A stretch of DNA of 64,000 nucleotides from Chrysemys picta bellii (Eukaryota > Chordata > Testudines > Emydidae): positions 122,839,434 through 122,903,433 of the forward strand of contig NC_088795.1 in assembly GCF_011386835.1 (NCBI RefSeq), read 5' to 3'. Below the pieces are notes generated by a model. The model saw only the letters and a program-made list of their open reading frames with translations. It had not been told where the DNA came from and did no database searches. How positions within the stretch are numbered: the stretch's first letter is position 1; every line of letters begins with the position of its first letter. A program made the position numbers and the translations under genes. Below, in pieces: positions 55,441 to 64,000 of this stretch.

Positions 55441-56051
55441 CAGGGGTTCTCAAACTTCATTGCACCGCGACCCTCTTCTGACAATAAAAATTACTAGACA
55501 ATCTCAGGAGGGGGGACCAAAGCCTGAGCCCACCCGAGCCCCCACTGCCCATGCAGGGGGGCGGCGGCAAAGCTGAAGCACAAGGGCTTCAACCCCAGTC
55601 AGAGGGCCTGTAACCCGAGTCCCAACACGCAGGGCTGAAATCCTCAGGCTTCGGCCTCGGGTGTTGGGTCTCGGGCTTTGGCCCTGGGCCCCAGCAAGTC
55701 TAAGCCAGCCCTGGCAACCCCATTAAAATGGAATTGCAGCTCCCATTGGCCGGTTTCTGGCTGTGAGGACAGTGCTGGGGGTGGGGGCAGCGCGCGGAGC
55801 CACCTCCCCCCACACCAGAGGTGCACACAGATGTGCCAGCAGCAGCTGGCTGCTTCTAGGAGCGGCATGGGACCACGGCTGGAAGGCAGCCTGCCTGAGC
55901 GCCCCGCTGTGCCGCGGGACTTTTAGTGGCCCAGACTCGGAGATCGCAAGGGGGCAGAGGAGGCTGGACAGAAATGTTAGTCATGGTGAGCCGGACAGAA
56001 ATGTTAGACGGGCCGGATCCAGCAAGCAGGCTGTATTTTGACTTCCCCTGA
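55441..56051. mobile_element. hAT-type MITE cluster (CAGGGGTTCTCAAACTT)
   Basis: The left terminus CAGGGGTTCTCAAACTTCAT is the hAT end also seen at 57184. The right side ends TTTTGACTTCCCCTG, which fits a CAGGGGAAGTC terminus of a different subfamily. The unit therefore looks like a composite of two elements. No matching target duplication was found (CAGTAGTG versus ATATAGAG). GC-rich interior, non-coding. Confidence 0.55.
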
Positions 56052-56283
56052 TATAGAGAGAGTAAATGAAACAATGAATTCATACTGCTGGGGTTCATTG
56101 GGTAATTGTTATTGTTAATTTGGCTCCTGAACCAATGAGATCTGAGTATAACTGGCTGAAACTAAGGAAGAACTTCAGAACATGCTTATTGCTGCAAACA
56201 ATGTCAGCAAGAAATATGGAGTGAGGATCGACATTAGGAAGACAGAAAGTATGATGATAAATAAACACAGAGACCAGAGATGC

Positions 56284-56560
56284 CAACTTTCTAATTTCCC
56301 CAGGGGTGCTCAACCCCCGCTCTGCCCCAGGCCCCACCCCCACTCCATCCCTTCCCCCAAAACCCCACCTTGCCCCACCTCTTTCCACGCCCCCTCTTCC
56401 CACCCCTCCCCCAAGCACACCCTGCCCTTGCTCTGCCTCTTCCTGCTCCCTCTCCTCCAGCCCACCACTGAACAGCTGATCCTTGGCAGACAGGAGGCGC
56501 TGGGGAGGGGAGGAGCTGATCGGCGGGGCTGTCGGTGGGAGCTGAGCCCCCACCTATGAC
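56284..56560. mobile_element. hAT-type insertion with exact 8-bp TSD
   Basis: A 277-bp C-rich insertion flanked by AGAGATGC at 56276-56283 and 56561-56568. It contains GGGGTGCTCAACCCCC at the left and GAGCTGAGCCCCCACC at the right, an imperfect inverted pair near the ends. It interrupts LINE coding sequence. The long frames on both strands are artefacts of the C-rich composition. Confidence 0.75.
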
Positions 56561-56940
56561 AGAGATGCACAAGACAGGCAACACCTATTACTTGATGGTT
56601 GATAGGTGAAATAAGTGTAGGGAGTCTAATGGAAGATGTGATGAAGAAATCAAAAGAAGGATACAGTTTGCAAAAGTATTCAACAACTTCCAAAGACTTC
56701 TGTGTTATCAAAATTAAAACTCCATATATCCTCACTAAATTGCTAAACTGCTACCTACAGTCAATTCTCCTGTTTGGATTTGAGAGCTGGACACTTAAGA
56801 AGGACACTGAGAGAAGACTCAAAGCATTCAAGCTTTGGCGTTATAGATGAAAGTTAAAAATTATCTGGAAAACCAAAACTAAGAATGAAGCAGTGATGAG
56901 AAGGATGAGTTTTAAAAGAGCTCAATTACCTAAGACCCTA

Positions 56941-57178
56941 GGGCTTGGTCTACACTAAACCCCCAAATCGAACTAAGGTACGCAACTTCAGCTACGTGAA
57001 TAACGTAGCTGAAGTCGACGTACCTTAGTTCGAACTTACCGCGGTCCAGACCCGGCAGGCAGGCTCCCCCGTCGACTCCGCGTACTCCTCGCGGCGAGCA
57101 GGATTACCGGAGTCGACGGGGAGCACTTCTGAGTTCGATTGCCTGCCGCCGAACCAGCGCGTAAGTATAGACAAGCCC
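56941..57178. mobile_element. Harbinger-type MITE inside LINE
   Basis: A 238-bp element, termini GGGCTTGGTCTACACTAAAC and GTATAGACAAGCCC, flanked by TA on both sides. Internal palindrome ACTTCAGCTACGTGAATAAC/GTAGCTGAAGTCGACGTACC. Unusually rich in CpG (CGCGGCGAGC, GTCGACGGGG). Confidence 0.8.
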
Positions 57179-57183
57179 TAGGT

Positions 57184-57523
57184 CAGGAGTTCTCAAACTT
57201 CATTGCACTGAGACCTCCTACTAACAACAAAGATTACTACATGTTCCCAGGAGGGGGGAACAAAGCCTAAGCCCTGCCATCCTGGGCAGGGTTTGGAGGG
57301 GGGGGGTCCAAAGTCGAAGCTCAAGGGTTTCAGCCCCAGGCGGGGGGCCCGTAATCTATTCTGAGTCCCTCCACTCAGGGCTGAAACTGAGTTCTAAGCC
57401 CTGCAACCCAAGGAAGTGGGGCTTTGGCCCCTGGCCCCAGCAACTCTAATGCGAGCCCTGGTGACCCCATTAAAATGGGGTCACGACTCACTTTGGGGTC
57501 CAACCCACAATTTGAAACCGGTG
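57184..57523. mobile_element. hAT MITE with exact 8-bp TSD
   Basis: A 340-bp element, CAGGAGTTCTCAAACTTCAT at the left and AATTTGAAACCGGTG at the right. Flanked by exact CCCTAGGT at 57176-57183 and 57524-57531. It inserted at the junction of the MITE and LINE, so it is younger than both. Confidence 0.85.
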
Positions 57524-57627
57524 CCCTAGGTAAAAGATCACAGAGCAACTCACTTCCAGCACTCACATTGGAAAAGAGTGCAGGCAAACTAGGAAGAGGA
57601 AGAAAAGAGCCAGTTATATCTTCAGAT

Positions 57628-57960
57628 GGACTGGTATCCTGCCACTGCTACCAACTCCTTGTGTGCCCTTGGGCAGGTCACCTAACCTCTCTCCCTCATT
57701 TTCCCCATCTGTAAAAATGGAATCATACATATTCACTTCCCAGAGGTATAGGGAGAATTAGTAGATGTAAAACACTTTGAACACAAATAGTGCTACACAA
57801 TTGCCAAGTATTATTATCAGTAATGTGCAGAGATTTTGGTTTATAAATCTCTTTCCTAAAGAAAGGAGCATCAATCACAGCAGTGACCTCTCTGTGTCTC
57901 TGCCAAGTGGAGATAATAGCGTTTCCCCACCTCACAAGGGTACTGAAGTAAATTCATTAA
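57628..57960 (+). repeat. Two MIR SINE fragments
   Basis: 57650-57830 has CCCTTGGGCAGGTCACCTAA, CATTTTCCCCATCTGTAAA and GTAAAACACTTTGAACAC. 57880-57960 repeats the 3' part (CTCTGTGTCTCTGCCAAGTG, GGTACTGAAGTAAATTCATT). Old amniote SINEs. Confidence 0.65.
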
Positions 57961-58589
57961 CAGGGCAGGCAGATACAACAGCGAGTGGGGTCAGGTAGCT
58001 GCTGGATAGTTGGGGACGTGCTCCTCGAGGGCCAGGAGCAGTTTACTGTACCCCCTCCGCCAGCCAAGCAACAGTTGCACGCTACTCTCGAAACAGTGCT
58101 ACCCGTTAACCACCTTATCGAAGCAGCCTCAGCCTCCCTGGAGGGTGGAGCCGCTGGGATTGGGAGGGAAAAGCAGCACCCGGGTCAGTTGGGACCGTTT
58201 GAAAAGCAAGCAGTGAAATCGGAGTCCAACAAACCAAGCCCCATCCCCCCCCCCCCCCAAAGCCCAGCTTGGAACGGAACCACTCCCCGTCGCACACACC
58301 CAACGCCGCCCAGCGCAGGGGGTGTCTAACTTCTGCACGCTACCCCCCACCCCCCGAGTCCCCTCAGGTCTCTCCTTCCACCCCCGTCCCGAGTAGGGTC
58401 CCGGGCCGGTAGCGCACAGTCGGTTTGGTCTGGGGGGGAGCCCCGCTCCCAGACCCACTCACCGCCGTCCCCCAGGACTCCAGCTCCTCCCCGAGTCACC
58501 AACTCGCCACCGGTCACCGGGGCGACGGGCGCCTGTCTCCACCACCCAGCCCCTCGGCCACTGGCTGCAGGGAGCTGTCAGTCACTCAC

Positions 58590-58700
58590 CCGGCAGGGGT
58601 GGCGGTCGGGTTCCCGACCAGCGAGACAATACAGAACCGGGAACTACAGCTCCCAGCATGCACCGCTGCCAGTCCGCCGCCGCCGGCCGCCTAGGCCCGC
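58590..58700 (-). other. RGS12: Proposed RGS12 non-coding exon 1
   Basis: The donor GTGAGTGAC at 58589-58581 follows CTGCCGG on the minus strand and matches the GTGAGT consensus. A second donor-like GTGAGTGGG lies at 58460. The 5' boundary is a guess, put near the ZNF143-like sites. No splicing evidence can be seen in DNA alone. Confidence 0.4.
58642..58666 (+). promoter_or_regulatory. ZNF143 (SBS)-like motif
   Basis: ACTACAGCTCCCAGCATGCA, then CCGC, matches the long ZNF143/Staf promoter motif (ACTACAnnTCCCAGnATGCA type) almost perfectly. Such sites are usual near TATA-less start sites. Confidence 0.8.
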
Positions 58701-58704
58701 TGCG

Positions 58705-58728
58705 CGTTGCATGCCGGAAGCTGTAGTG
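58705..58728 (-). promoter_or_regulatory. Second ZNF143-like motif with ETS core, opposite strand
   Basis: On the minus strand ACTACAGCTTCCGGCATGCA, then ACGC. It overlaps CCGGAAG (58714-58720), an ETS core, on the plus strand. Together with 58642-58666 it makes an inverted pair about 60 bp apart. Confidence 0.75.
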
Positions 58729-58827
58729 TCCTTCTTGCTTCAACGCCTCACAAGGGGGCGGTGGGCAGCGCACAAATCCTCAGCGTGGGGACGGGAGCGT
58801 GCCCATCCTCCACCCGCGGAGTTATAA

Positions 58828-58840
58828 TACGCATGCGCAG
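58828..58840. promoter_or_regulatory. NRF1-like palindrome
   Basis: ACGCATGCGCAG resembles the NRF1 site (YGCGCAYGCGCR) with one difference. It lies in the CpG island about 110 bp upstream of the ZNF143 pair for the minus-strand gene. Confidence 0.5.
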
Positions 58841-58926
58841 ACTTTCGCGGGCCCTCCCCCGCACCCGAGGCTGGGGCAGCCATGGGGGCTCGAGGTGCGA
58901 GGCCGGCTGCCGGCGGGGGGACTGGG

Positions 58927-58940
58927 GCGGCAGAGGGCGC
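58927..58940 (+). promoter_or_regulatory. CTCF-like core
   Basis: GCGGCAGAGGGCGC matches 12 of 14 positions of the CTCF core CCASYAGRKGGCRS. Position at the upstream edge of the island is typical, but motif alone is weak evidence. Confidence 0.4.
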
Positions 58941-59010
58941 TCTCAGGATAACAGAGGCTGGGAGCTCGCAAAGTCAGGAGCGTGAGGGGTGTATGAGGTA
59001 GGCAGGACGA

Positions 59011-59521
59011 GGCGGACAATTTTTCGCTTTAAAGCAGATTTTATTTAAACCGAATACATTTCTTTTTAAAATTAAACCTTATTTAAAATTAAATGTGAAA
59101 TTATTGCAACCTGAGTTCAGGGCTCAGCTTCCTGTAATCCATGAACATCCTTAACATTATATACAAAAAATATTAAGCCGCACATGCTTGGAGCTCCAGG
59201 TTTTAGTTTTAAAGAAAGTGGAACTACTGAACTCGTGGAAGCCCCTGGTGAAGCACCTGAAGCCAGTTTGTTGAAGTGCTTAGCTGGCTTTTAAAAGCAA
59301 GAGCCTCTTCTACAGGTGCTGAGGGACTCTTTTCTTCATTTTAAGTTTTTTCAACTAGCTGACGTCCATGACTAGCTCAGTGGAAGTTAAGAAACCAATT
59401 AGGAGTTGAAAAAGCAGGAAAGCTTGTTTTCCTCTTTCAATCTAAGAATAAAATGTGAGAGGGTGAGATTTACTAGTTCTAAAGTCAGTTCTATTCACTA
59501 ACAACAGATAATACTTCCATT
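59011..59521. other. Upstream DNA, nothing recognised
   Basis: AT-rich sequence directly upstream of the promoter. No supported features. Confidence 0.3.
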
Positions 59522-59529
59522 GTTTAATA

Positions 59530-59734
59530 CAGCGGTTCTCAAACTGGTGGTCATGATTTTATTACGTGGGGGGGTTGCGAGCTGTCCGCCTCCTCCCCAA
59601 ACCCTTTTTTGCCTCCAGCATTTATAATAGTGTTAAATATAAAAAATGTGTTTTTACTTTATAAGGGTGGGGTGTCAGACTCTTAGGCTTGCTGTGTGAA
59701 AGGGGTCACCCATACAAAAGTTTGAGAACCACTG
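59530..59734. mobile_element. hAT MITE with 8-bp TSD
   Basis: A 205-bp element, terminal inverted repeats CAGCGGTTCTCAAACT and AGTTTGAGAACCACTG (AAAGTTTGAGAACCACTG at the right end). Flanks GTTTAATA (59522-59529) and GTCTAATA (59735-59742), 7 of 8. Confidence 0.85.
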
Positions 59735-59742
59735 GTCTAATA

Positions 59743-60744
59743 CATCCGTTAATTATAAATGCAAAACATGTTTTGATATTTTTCTTATGTATTCAGCACA
59801 ATTTAATTTAGTTTGAAGTAATAAAAAATTGTAAAATACAGTTTTTATGAATTTTAATTGAATTCCTATTTCCATCCAAATGCAACTTGAGAAAAAATTA
59901 ATCATCTCATAAATAAGAAATGTCATTCAGCATTTTCTAACAAAAATGTAAAATTAAGAATCAGGATAAATGTATGGTAAGCTATATAATTGTTTACATT
60001 ATATTTATACATATTTATTTATCCTTCTAGTTGGTAAAACCAAGTACCAAATTATACCAACCAAGGAGAATTAACCTTGCTTTAGGAAAATAACAAATAT
60101 ATTAATGCAAAATAAGATTTCATATAGACCATGACTTGTTTATACTGCTCTATATAATATACACTGAAATGTAAGTATAATATTTATATTCCAATTGATT
60201 TATTTTATAATTATACAGTTAAAATGAGAAAATCAATTTTTCAGTAATAGTGACACTTTTGAATTTTTGTGTCTGATTTTGTAAGCAAATAGTTTTTAAG
60301 TGAGATGAAACTTGGGGGTACACAAGACACATCAGACTCTTGAAAGGGATGCGGTAGTCTGGCAAGGTTGAGAGCCACTGAGCTATATGATGCAGGTCAT
60401 TGTCATAGGAGTGCAAGATGGGCAGTAGTTTGTCTACTGTTGCCTCAACAAAGTGCAACCTAACCATAGCCTTTAATAGATAGATTGATAATGTCTATTC
60501 CAATGAAGGGAATTATGGAAGGGATTATGTTGGAAGAAAAGAATAGTTAAAGTGAACTGTGCTGAGACCCTACTTCTTCAGTTCCTGGCTCCCAGTTCGT
60601 GTGGAATTCTATTCCCATTTCACACACCCTCCATGATCTGAGGCTCAGATTCTTCAAAATGTTCCTTGTAGGTATAACTACACAGAGCCACAACAAATTG
60701 GCACTGAGGTCTACCCATGTGGCACAACTTGCAGGCTAGAGGCT
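59743..60744. other. Upstream DNA with a worn hAT end
   Basis: Mostly AT-rich. At 60290-60380 the sequence CTTGGGGGTACACAAGAC...GGTTGAGAGCCACTG looks like the end of another hAT MITE, but its partner end is not clear. Confidence 0.35.
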
Positions 60745-60885
60745 TTAATTTCTATGCCAGAGTCTCTTAGTCTACAAAATGGGGATAATGGTACCTATAT
60801 TCAAGGCTATTGTGAGAATGAGGTAAAGGTTGTGAAATGTTTGGAAGATTGCTTTTACAAGTACTAAGCATTATTATTAGAGTTG
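60745..60885 (+). repeat. MIR SINE fragment
   Basis: TCTACAAAATGGGGATAATG, GTACCTATATTCAAGGCTAT and GAGAATGAGGTAAAGG, followed by GTACTAAGCATTATTATTA, match the MIR 3' half. Confidence 0.65.
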
Positions 60886-62089
60886 GTCAAAACAATGAGA
60901 GGAGGAAGAATTTGCATAAAATGTTTTCTCAAGAGTTTTCTGACTAGCTACCGAGCTGGTTAAAAATAATAAAGCTTTAGCAGAAGATGAAATTTTTATT
61001 AAAAATGACATACCTTTTGGAAATTTCTCTACCAATTTTCCTATGTAAACGTAATTGCCCTGTAATAAAATCTCGGACCTGTGTCTGATCCAAATTTCCA
61101 TATATGTAAGTGTAAGAGTAGATAATTTTATTTACAAGTAATAATAAGAGAATATTTCTTCTTTCTTTTTCTTTATCCTCCAACACCCCCTCAGGTGTAT
61201 AAGGCATCCACCAGTTTCTGCCACCATTTATTTTAGTCTTGTGCTGGTCTATTCAGGCTTCTGAGTGTCATGTTGATGGATTTCACTTCTTTCTCTGTTG
61301 AACTGTGTAATATTTTTCAAAATTGCCCTCTGTTCCTTTTTCCAGGTGGTGTCATATTATCACTAGCTGTGGAAGTCATGTTGATGGCATCCTTACAGTG
61401 TGTCCTAAATATATCTGTTCTGATTTTGCAAGAAACTCTTTCCAGTGGATTCTGAAGAACTTCCACGGGCATTTATTTTGGAATGAGTTGATCTTTTTAT
61501 CCATTTCTGTTGTAGATTTCCATGACTCTGCTCCATAATTGAGGACAGACATGATACTGGTATTAAAAAATTGTATTTCTCTGTCAGTGCCAATCATGCT
61601 ACTTTTCCAAATCTTTTCAAGTTTATGAACATGGTTTGCTCCTTTTGATATTCCTTGATTGACATCTAGCATGGTGTTACTATCATTGCACATCTCACTG
61701 CATAGACAGGTAAAATGACTTACTTTTTCAGGTTTCTCTTCATCCACTCTAATGGTTACCTGTGGGACATGGATATCCATATATTTTGGCTTCCCATTGT
61801 TGGTGAACAAACCAACTTGTTTTGTTCTATCTGGCAAAAGCTGTGTCATTTCCTCCATTAAGGGATGTGTTGAACTAAGCAGGACAGTGTCATCCAATTG
61901 CACTTTATCATTTGTACATAAAATTCCTCTGTGGCCTTTTGTGGTTACTTTCCTCATGACATAGTCAATGATCAGTGCAATCAATAGTGAAGACATATTA
62001 TACCCTTGCCTTACTCTGGTTGTCATTGAAAACCATTAGCGGATGTTGTCACCATCTCTGGCTGCACATTCAGCATTATCATATAGATT

Positions 62090-62829
62090 GGGGTGGGCAA
62101 ACTTTTTGGCTCTCAGGCCACATCTGGGTATGGAAATTGTATGGCAGGCCATGAATAGTCACAAAATTGAGGGTTGGGATGTGCGAGGGGGTTGAGGGCT
62201 CTGGCTGGGGGTCCGGGCTCTGGGGTGGGGCCAGAAATGAGGTGTTCAGGGTGCGGGAGGGGACTCCAGGCTGGGGCTGGGGGTTGGGATGCATGGGGGC
62301 GTGGCTTCCGAGTGGGGCTGAGGATGAGGAGTTGGGGGTGCAGGAGGGTGCTCCAGGCTGGGACCCAGGGGTTAAGAGGGCAGGAGGAGGATCAGGGCTG
62401 GGGGAGGGGTTGGGGCACGGAAGGGAGTCAGGGTTGCAGGCTCCAGGTGGTGCTTACTTCAAGCAGCTCCTGGAAGCAGCATGTCCCCCCTCTGGCTCCT
62501 ACGCAGAGGGGCAGCCAGGCGGCACCGCCCCTGCACCTCCCATTGACTGCATTACCTGTCAATGGGAGCTATGGAGGCGGCACTTGGGATGGGGGCAGAA
62601 TGCGGAGCCCCCTGGCTGCTCCTACGTGTAGGAGCCGAAGGGGGGACATGCCACTGCTTCCAGGAGCCGCGTGGAGCCACAGCATGCGCGCAGCGGGGGA
62701 AGCCCCCAACCCTACTATACGGCTGGAGCAGGGCAAGCCCTGGACCCTGCTCCCCAGTGAGAGCTCGAGGGCCGGATTAAAATGTCTGAAGGGCCGGATG
62801 CGGCCCCTGGGCCGAAATTTGCCCACCCT
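62090..62829. mobile_element. hAT-type element (GGGTGGGCAAACTTTTTGGC)
   Basis: Terminal inverted repeats GGGTGGGCAAACTTTTTGGC and GGCCGAAATTTGCCCACCC. The interior is GC-rich with GGGCTCTGG/GGGGCTGGGG repeats, giving spurious frames up to 223 codons. The flanks (ATATAGATT versus ATATGTAGAT) do not give a clean 8-bp duplication. Non-autonomous. Confidence 0.75.
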
Positions 62830-62987
62830 ATATGTAGATCCTTGATTATTCTAATTATTTTTGCTAGTGTTCCATAATATGCCATAATTCTCCAAAGACT
62901 GTCTCTGTGCATGCTTTCCAAAGCCTTCTGGAAGTCTATACAATTTATCACCAAGAGGTGCTTGCCTCTCCACACTTTGTTCTATAA

Positions 62988-63277
62988 CGGGTTGGCAACC
63001 TGCGGCATGCGAGCTGATTTTCAGTGGCACTCACGCTGCCCGGGTCCTGGCCACCGGTCCAGAGGGCTCTGCATTTTGATTTAATTTAAATGAAGCTTCT
63101 TAAACATTTTAAAAACCTTATTTACTTTACATACAACAATAGTTTAGTTATATATTATAGACTTATAGAAAGAGACCTTCTAAAAACGTTTAAATGTATT
63201 ACTGTCATGCAAAACCTTAAATTAGAGTGAATAAATGAAGACTCGGCACGCCACTTCTGAAAGGTTGCCGACCCCTA
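62988..63277. mobile_element. hAT MITE with exact 8-bp TSD
   Basis: A 290-bp element, CGGGTTGGCAACCTGCGGC at the left and AAAGGTTGCCGACCCCTA at the right. Flanked by exact TTCTATAA at 62980-62987 and 63278-63285. The terminal type (CAGGGGTCGGCAACC) is shared with 16840-17094. It interrupts the LINE. Confidence 0.9.
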
Positions 63278-63285
63278 TTCTATAA

Positions 63286-63608
63286 TGTGTCTGAGAACAA
63301 CAATATGGTCTACATGTAATCTCAGTTGTCTAATTCCTGCTTGTCCCTCTCCAAGTTGAAGGTGTCTGTTTATTGATATGTTGTAGGATGATGTTTCACA
63401 TGATTTTCCCAGGCCCTGAAAGTAATGGGATTAGTCTCCAATTATTGCAGTTGGTAAGGTCACTCTTCATTGGGAAAAGAATATTTAAATCACTGATATT
63501 TAAAATTTTAATATGAAATTTGTGATATTTGTAAATTAAAAAAAACAAAACCAAAAAAAACCCACCACCACTTGCCATATTTACATATGTTCTTGGGTTA
63601 AGTGGACC
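63286..63608. other. End of LINE remnant and AT-rich DNA
   Basis: 63286-63420 continues the LINE. The rest has an A-rich tract at 63537-63560 and no supported features. Confidence 0.35.
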
Positions 63609-63616
63609 TCCTAGTG

Positions 63617-63907
63617 CAGTGGTCCCCAACCTGTGGGGCACACTGGGGGGTGGCAGAGGAACATCCAAGGGAGTGCAGCAGGGCCTGGCCTAGCCCCCAT
63701 GGGGGGCAGGAAGGGAGCACCACCCAGCCCCGCTCTGACCCTAGATGCACTCTGGCCCTATCCCCAGCCCCGCTCTTGGCCGCCGGCCACTGCCCATGGC
63801 CCAGCCACAACGCCGTTTCTGGCTGGGGAAGGGGAAGGGAACACTTTCCATTAGTGGGGGGAGGTTTGGGGGGGGAGGGCATGAGAGGAAAATTTTGGGT
63901 ACCACTG
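63617..63907. mobile_element. hAT-type MITE with 8-bp TSD
   Basis: A 291-bp element, CAGTGGTCCCCAACCTGTGG at the left and TTTTGGGTACCACTG at the right. Flanks TCCTAGTG (63609-63616) and TCCTGGTG (63908-63915), 7 of 8. Sister to 18034-18421. Confidence 0.85.
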
Positions 63908-64000
63908 TCCTGGTGGTATAGATATTGAGTCTTTTTTTTTTTTTGTATTTGTATTGTGCATTATGTCATTTTTTTTGTAATTAATTGAAATTATAAATAC

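Larger units (their letters stand above)
56150..57640 (+). mobile_element. LINE reverse-transcriptase fragment with three nested insertions
   Basis: LINE protein pieces on the plus strand. 56160-56283 reads EELQNMLIAANNVSKK and RIDIRKTESMMINK (post-palm region). 56561-56940 reads LLFGFESWTLKKDTERRLKA and NEAVMRRM. 57524-57640 reads a short C-terminal trace. The pieces are separated by a hAT element (56284-56560), a Harbinger-type MITE (56941-57178) and another hAT (57184-57523). Resembles RTE-like RTs in the SWTLKK...KLEAFE region. Inactive. Confidence 0.7.
46446..58589 (-). other. RGS12: RGS12 intron 1 (12.1 kb, proposed)
   Basis: The acceptor at 46447-46446 is clear. The donor is inferred as GTGAGTGAC at 58589-58581 in the CpG island. 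Contains hAT, Harbinger, LTR and LINE remnants. No coding exon seen. Confidence 0.6.
57960..59010. promoter_or_regulatory. RGS12: CpG-island promoter of RGS12
   Basis: The only long CpG-rich, GC-rich interval of the window that is not a repeat. It contains many CpGs (GTCACCGGGGCGACGGGCGC, CGCCGCCGGCCGCC) and no TATA box. Its position, 12 kb upstream of the first coding exon with a strong splice donor on the minus strand, fits the RGS12 promoter. Two opposed ZNF143-like motifs, an ETS core and an NRF1-like palindrome lie between 58640 and 58840. Transcription start is not visible directly, and the island may be bidirectional. Confidence 0.75.
61190..63420 (-). mobile_element. LINE reverse-transcriptase remnant split by two hAT elements
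   Basis: The minus-strand frame 62026-61376 (216 codons) reads TTRVRQGYNMSSLLIALIID, where the normal RQGC is changed. It continues with VQLDDTVLLSS, QVGLFTNNGKPKYMD, SHFTCLCSEMC, LEKIWKSSMIGTDREIQFFN, VLNYGAESWK and INSFQNKCPWKFFRIHWKE, a LINE RT palm/thumb. The upstream RT part continues at 62830-62980 (HRDSLWRIMAYYGTLAKII). Two hAT elements (62090-62829 and 62988-63277) split it. The active-site FADD is not recognisable (QLDDTV remains). RTE-like by motif style, clade unresolved. Confidence 0.75.

Noticed and set aside
56095..56735. Overlapping ORFs of 97-152 codons
   Set aside because: Artefacts of C-rich hAT insertion sequence; several frames are open at once.
58000..59000. Short ORFs in the CpG island
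   Set aside because: Stop-poor GC-rich promoter sequence; no recognisable protein and no splice pattern.
62174..62845. 223- and 154-codon ORFs
   Set aside because: Glycine-rich translations of the G-rich interior of a hAT element.
59011..64000. Neighbouring gene upstream of RGS12 (MSANTD1 or HTT in other vertebrates)
   Set aside because: Only repeats and AT-rich DNA are visible; no exon of either gene is recognisable.
1..64000. CRISPR arrays, operons or bacterial origin
   Set aside because: No regularly spaced repeats; introns, SINEs, CR1 and a CpG island mark a vertebrate nuclear genome.

Overview
The window is nuclear DNA from a reptile, almost certainly a cryptodiran turtle. The evidence is the tRNA-derived turtle SINE (three copies), many CR1 fragments read antisense, hAT and PIF/Harbinger miniature elements, DIRS-like tyrosine-recombinase retrotransposons, and old MIR copies. 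There are no bacterial features. Only one host gene can be supported: RGS12, on the minus strand. Its promoter lies in a CpG island near 58-59 kb. A probable non-coding first exon ends at 58590. A large second exon (46445-44481) carries the start codon and encodes the PDZ and PTB domains. A 117-nt third exon (11873-11757) encodes a basic, serine-rich linker. The RGS, Ras-binding and GoLoco exons must lie beyond the left edge. Intron 1 is about 12.1 kb and intron 2 about 32.6 kb.

Layout from left to right. 1-11756 is the start of intron 3: a foldback hAT element, a short palindromic element, an LTR-like repeat, nested CR1s, a minisatellite-bearing element, a Harbinger-type MITE and DIRS copy 1. 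11757-11873 is RGS12 exon 3. 11874-44480 is intron 2: a LINE reverse-transcriptase remnant, palindromic elements, SINEs, solo LTRs, two Harbinger remnants (one with a Myb-like ORF, one with transposase), DIRS copy 2 (5.6 kb, nearly full length), CR1, a MIR, and DIRS copy 3. 44481-46445 is exon 2. 46446-58589 is intron 1: hAT elements, two LTR-like units, Harbinger MITEs and a LINE fragment with three nested insertions. 57960-59010 is the CpG-island promoter, with two opposed ZNF143-like motifs. 59011-64000 is upstream DNA with another LINE invaded by two hAT elements.

The most interesting signal is a set of short inverted-repeat (foldback) elements at 2637, 14347, 34787 and 39258. They are flanked by 12-14 bp target-site duplications, one of which has a single mismatch. 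They look like DNA-transposon MITEs, but their target duplications are the length expected of target-primed retroposition. The second is three DIRS-like elements, all in the same orientation as the host gene, each decayed differently: one has lost its catalytic tyrosine codon to a stop, one its RT, and one was joined from gag to RT by deletion. I ran no searches; family names rest on recognising protein motifs, termini and target duplications by eye.
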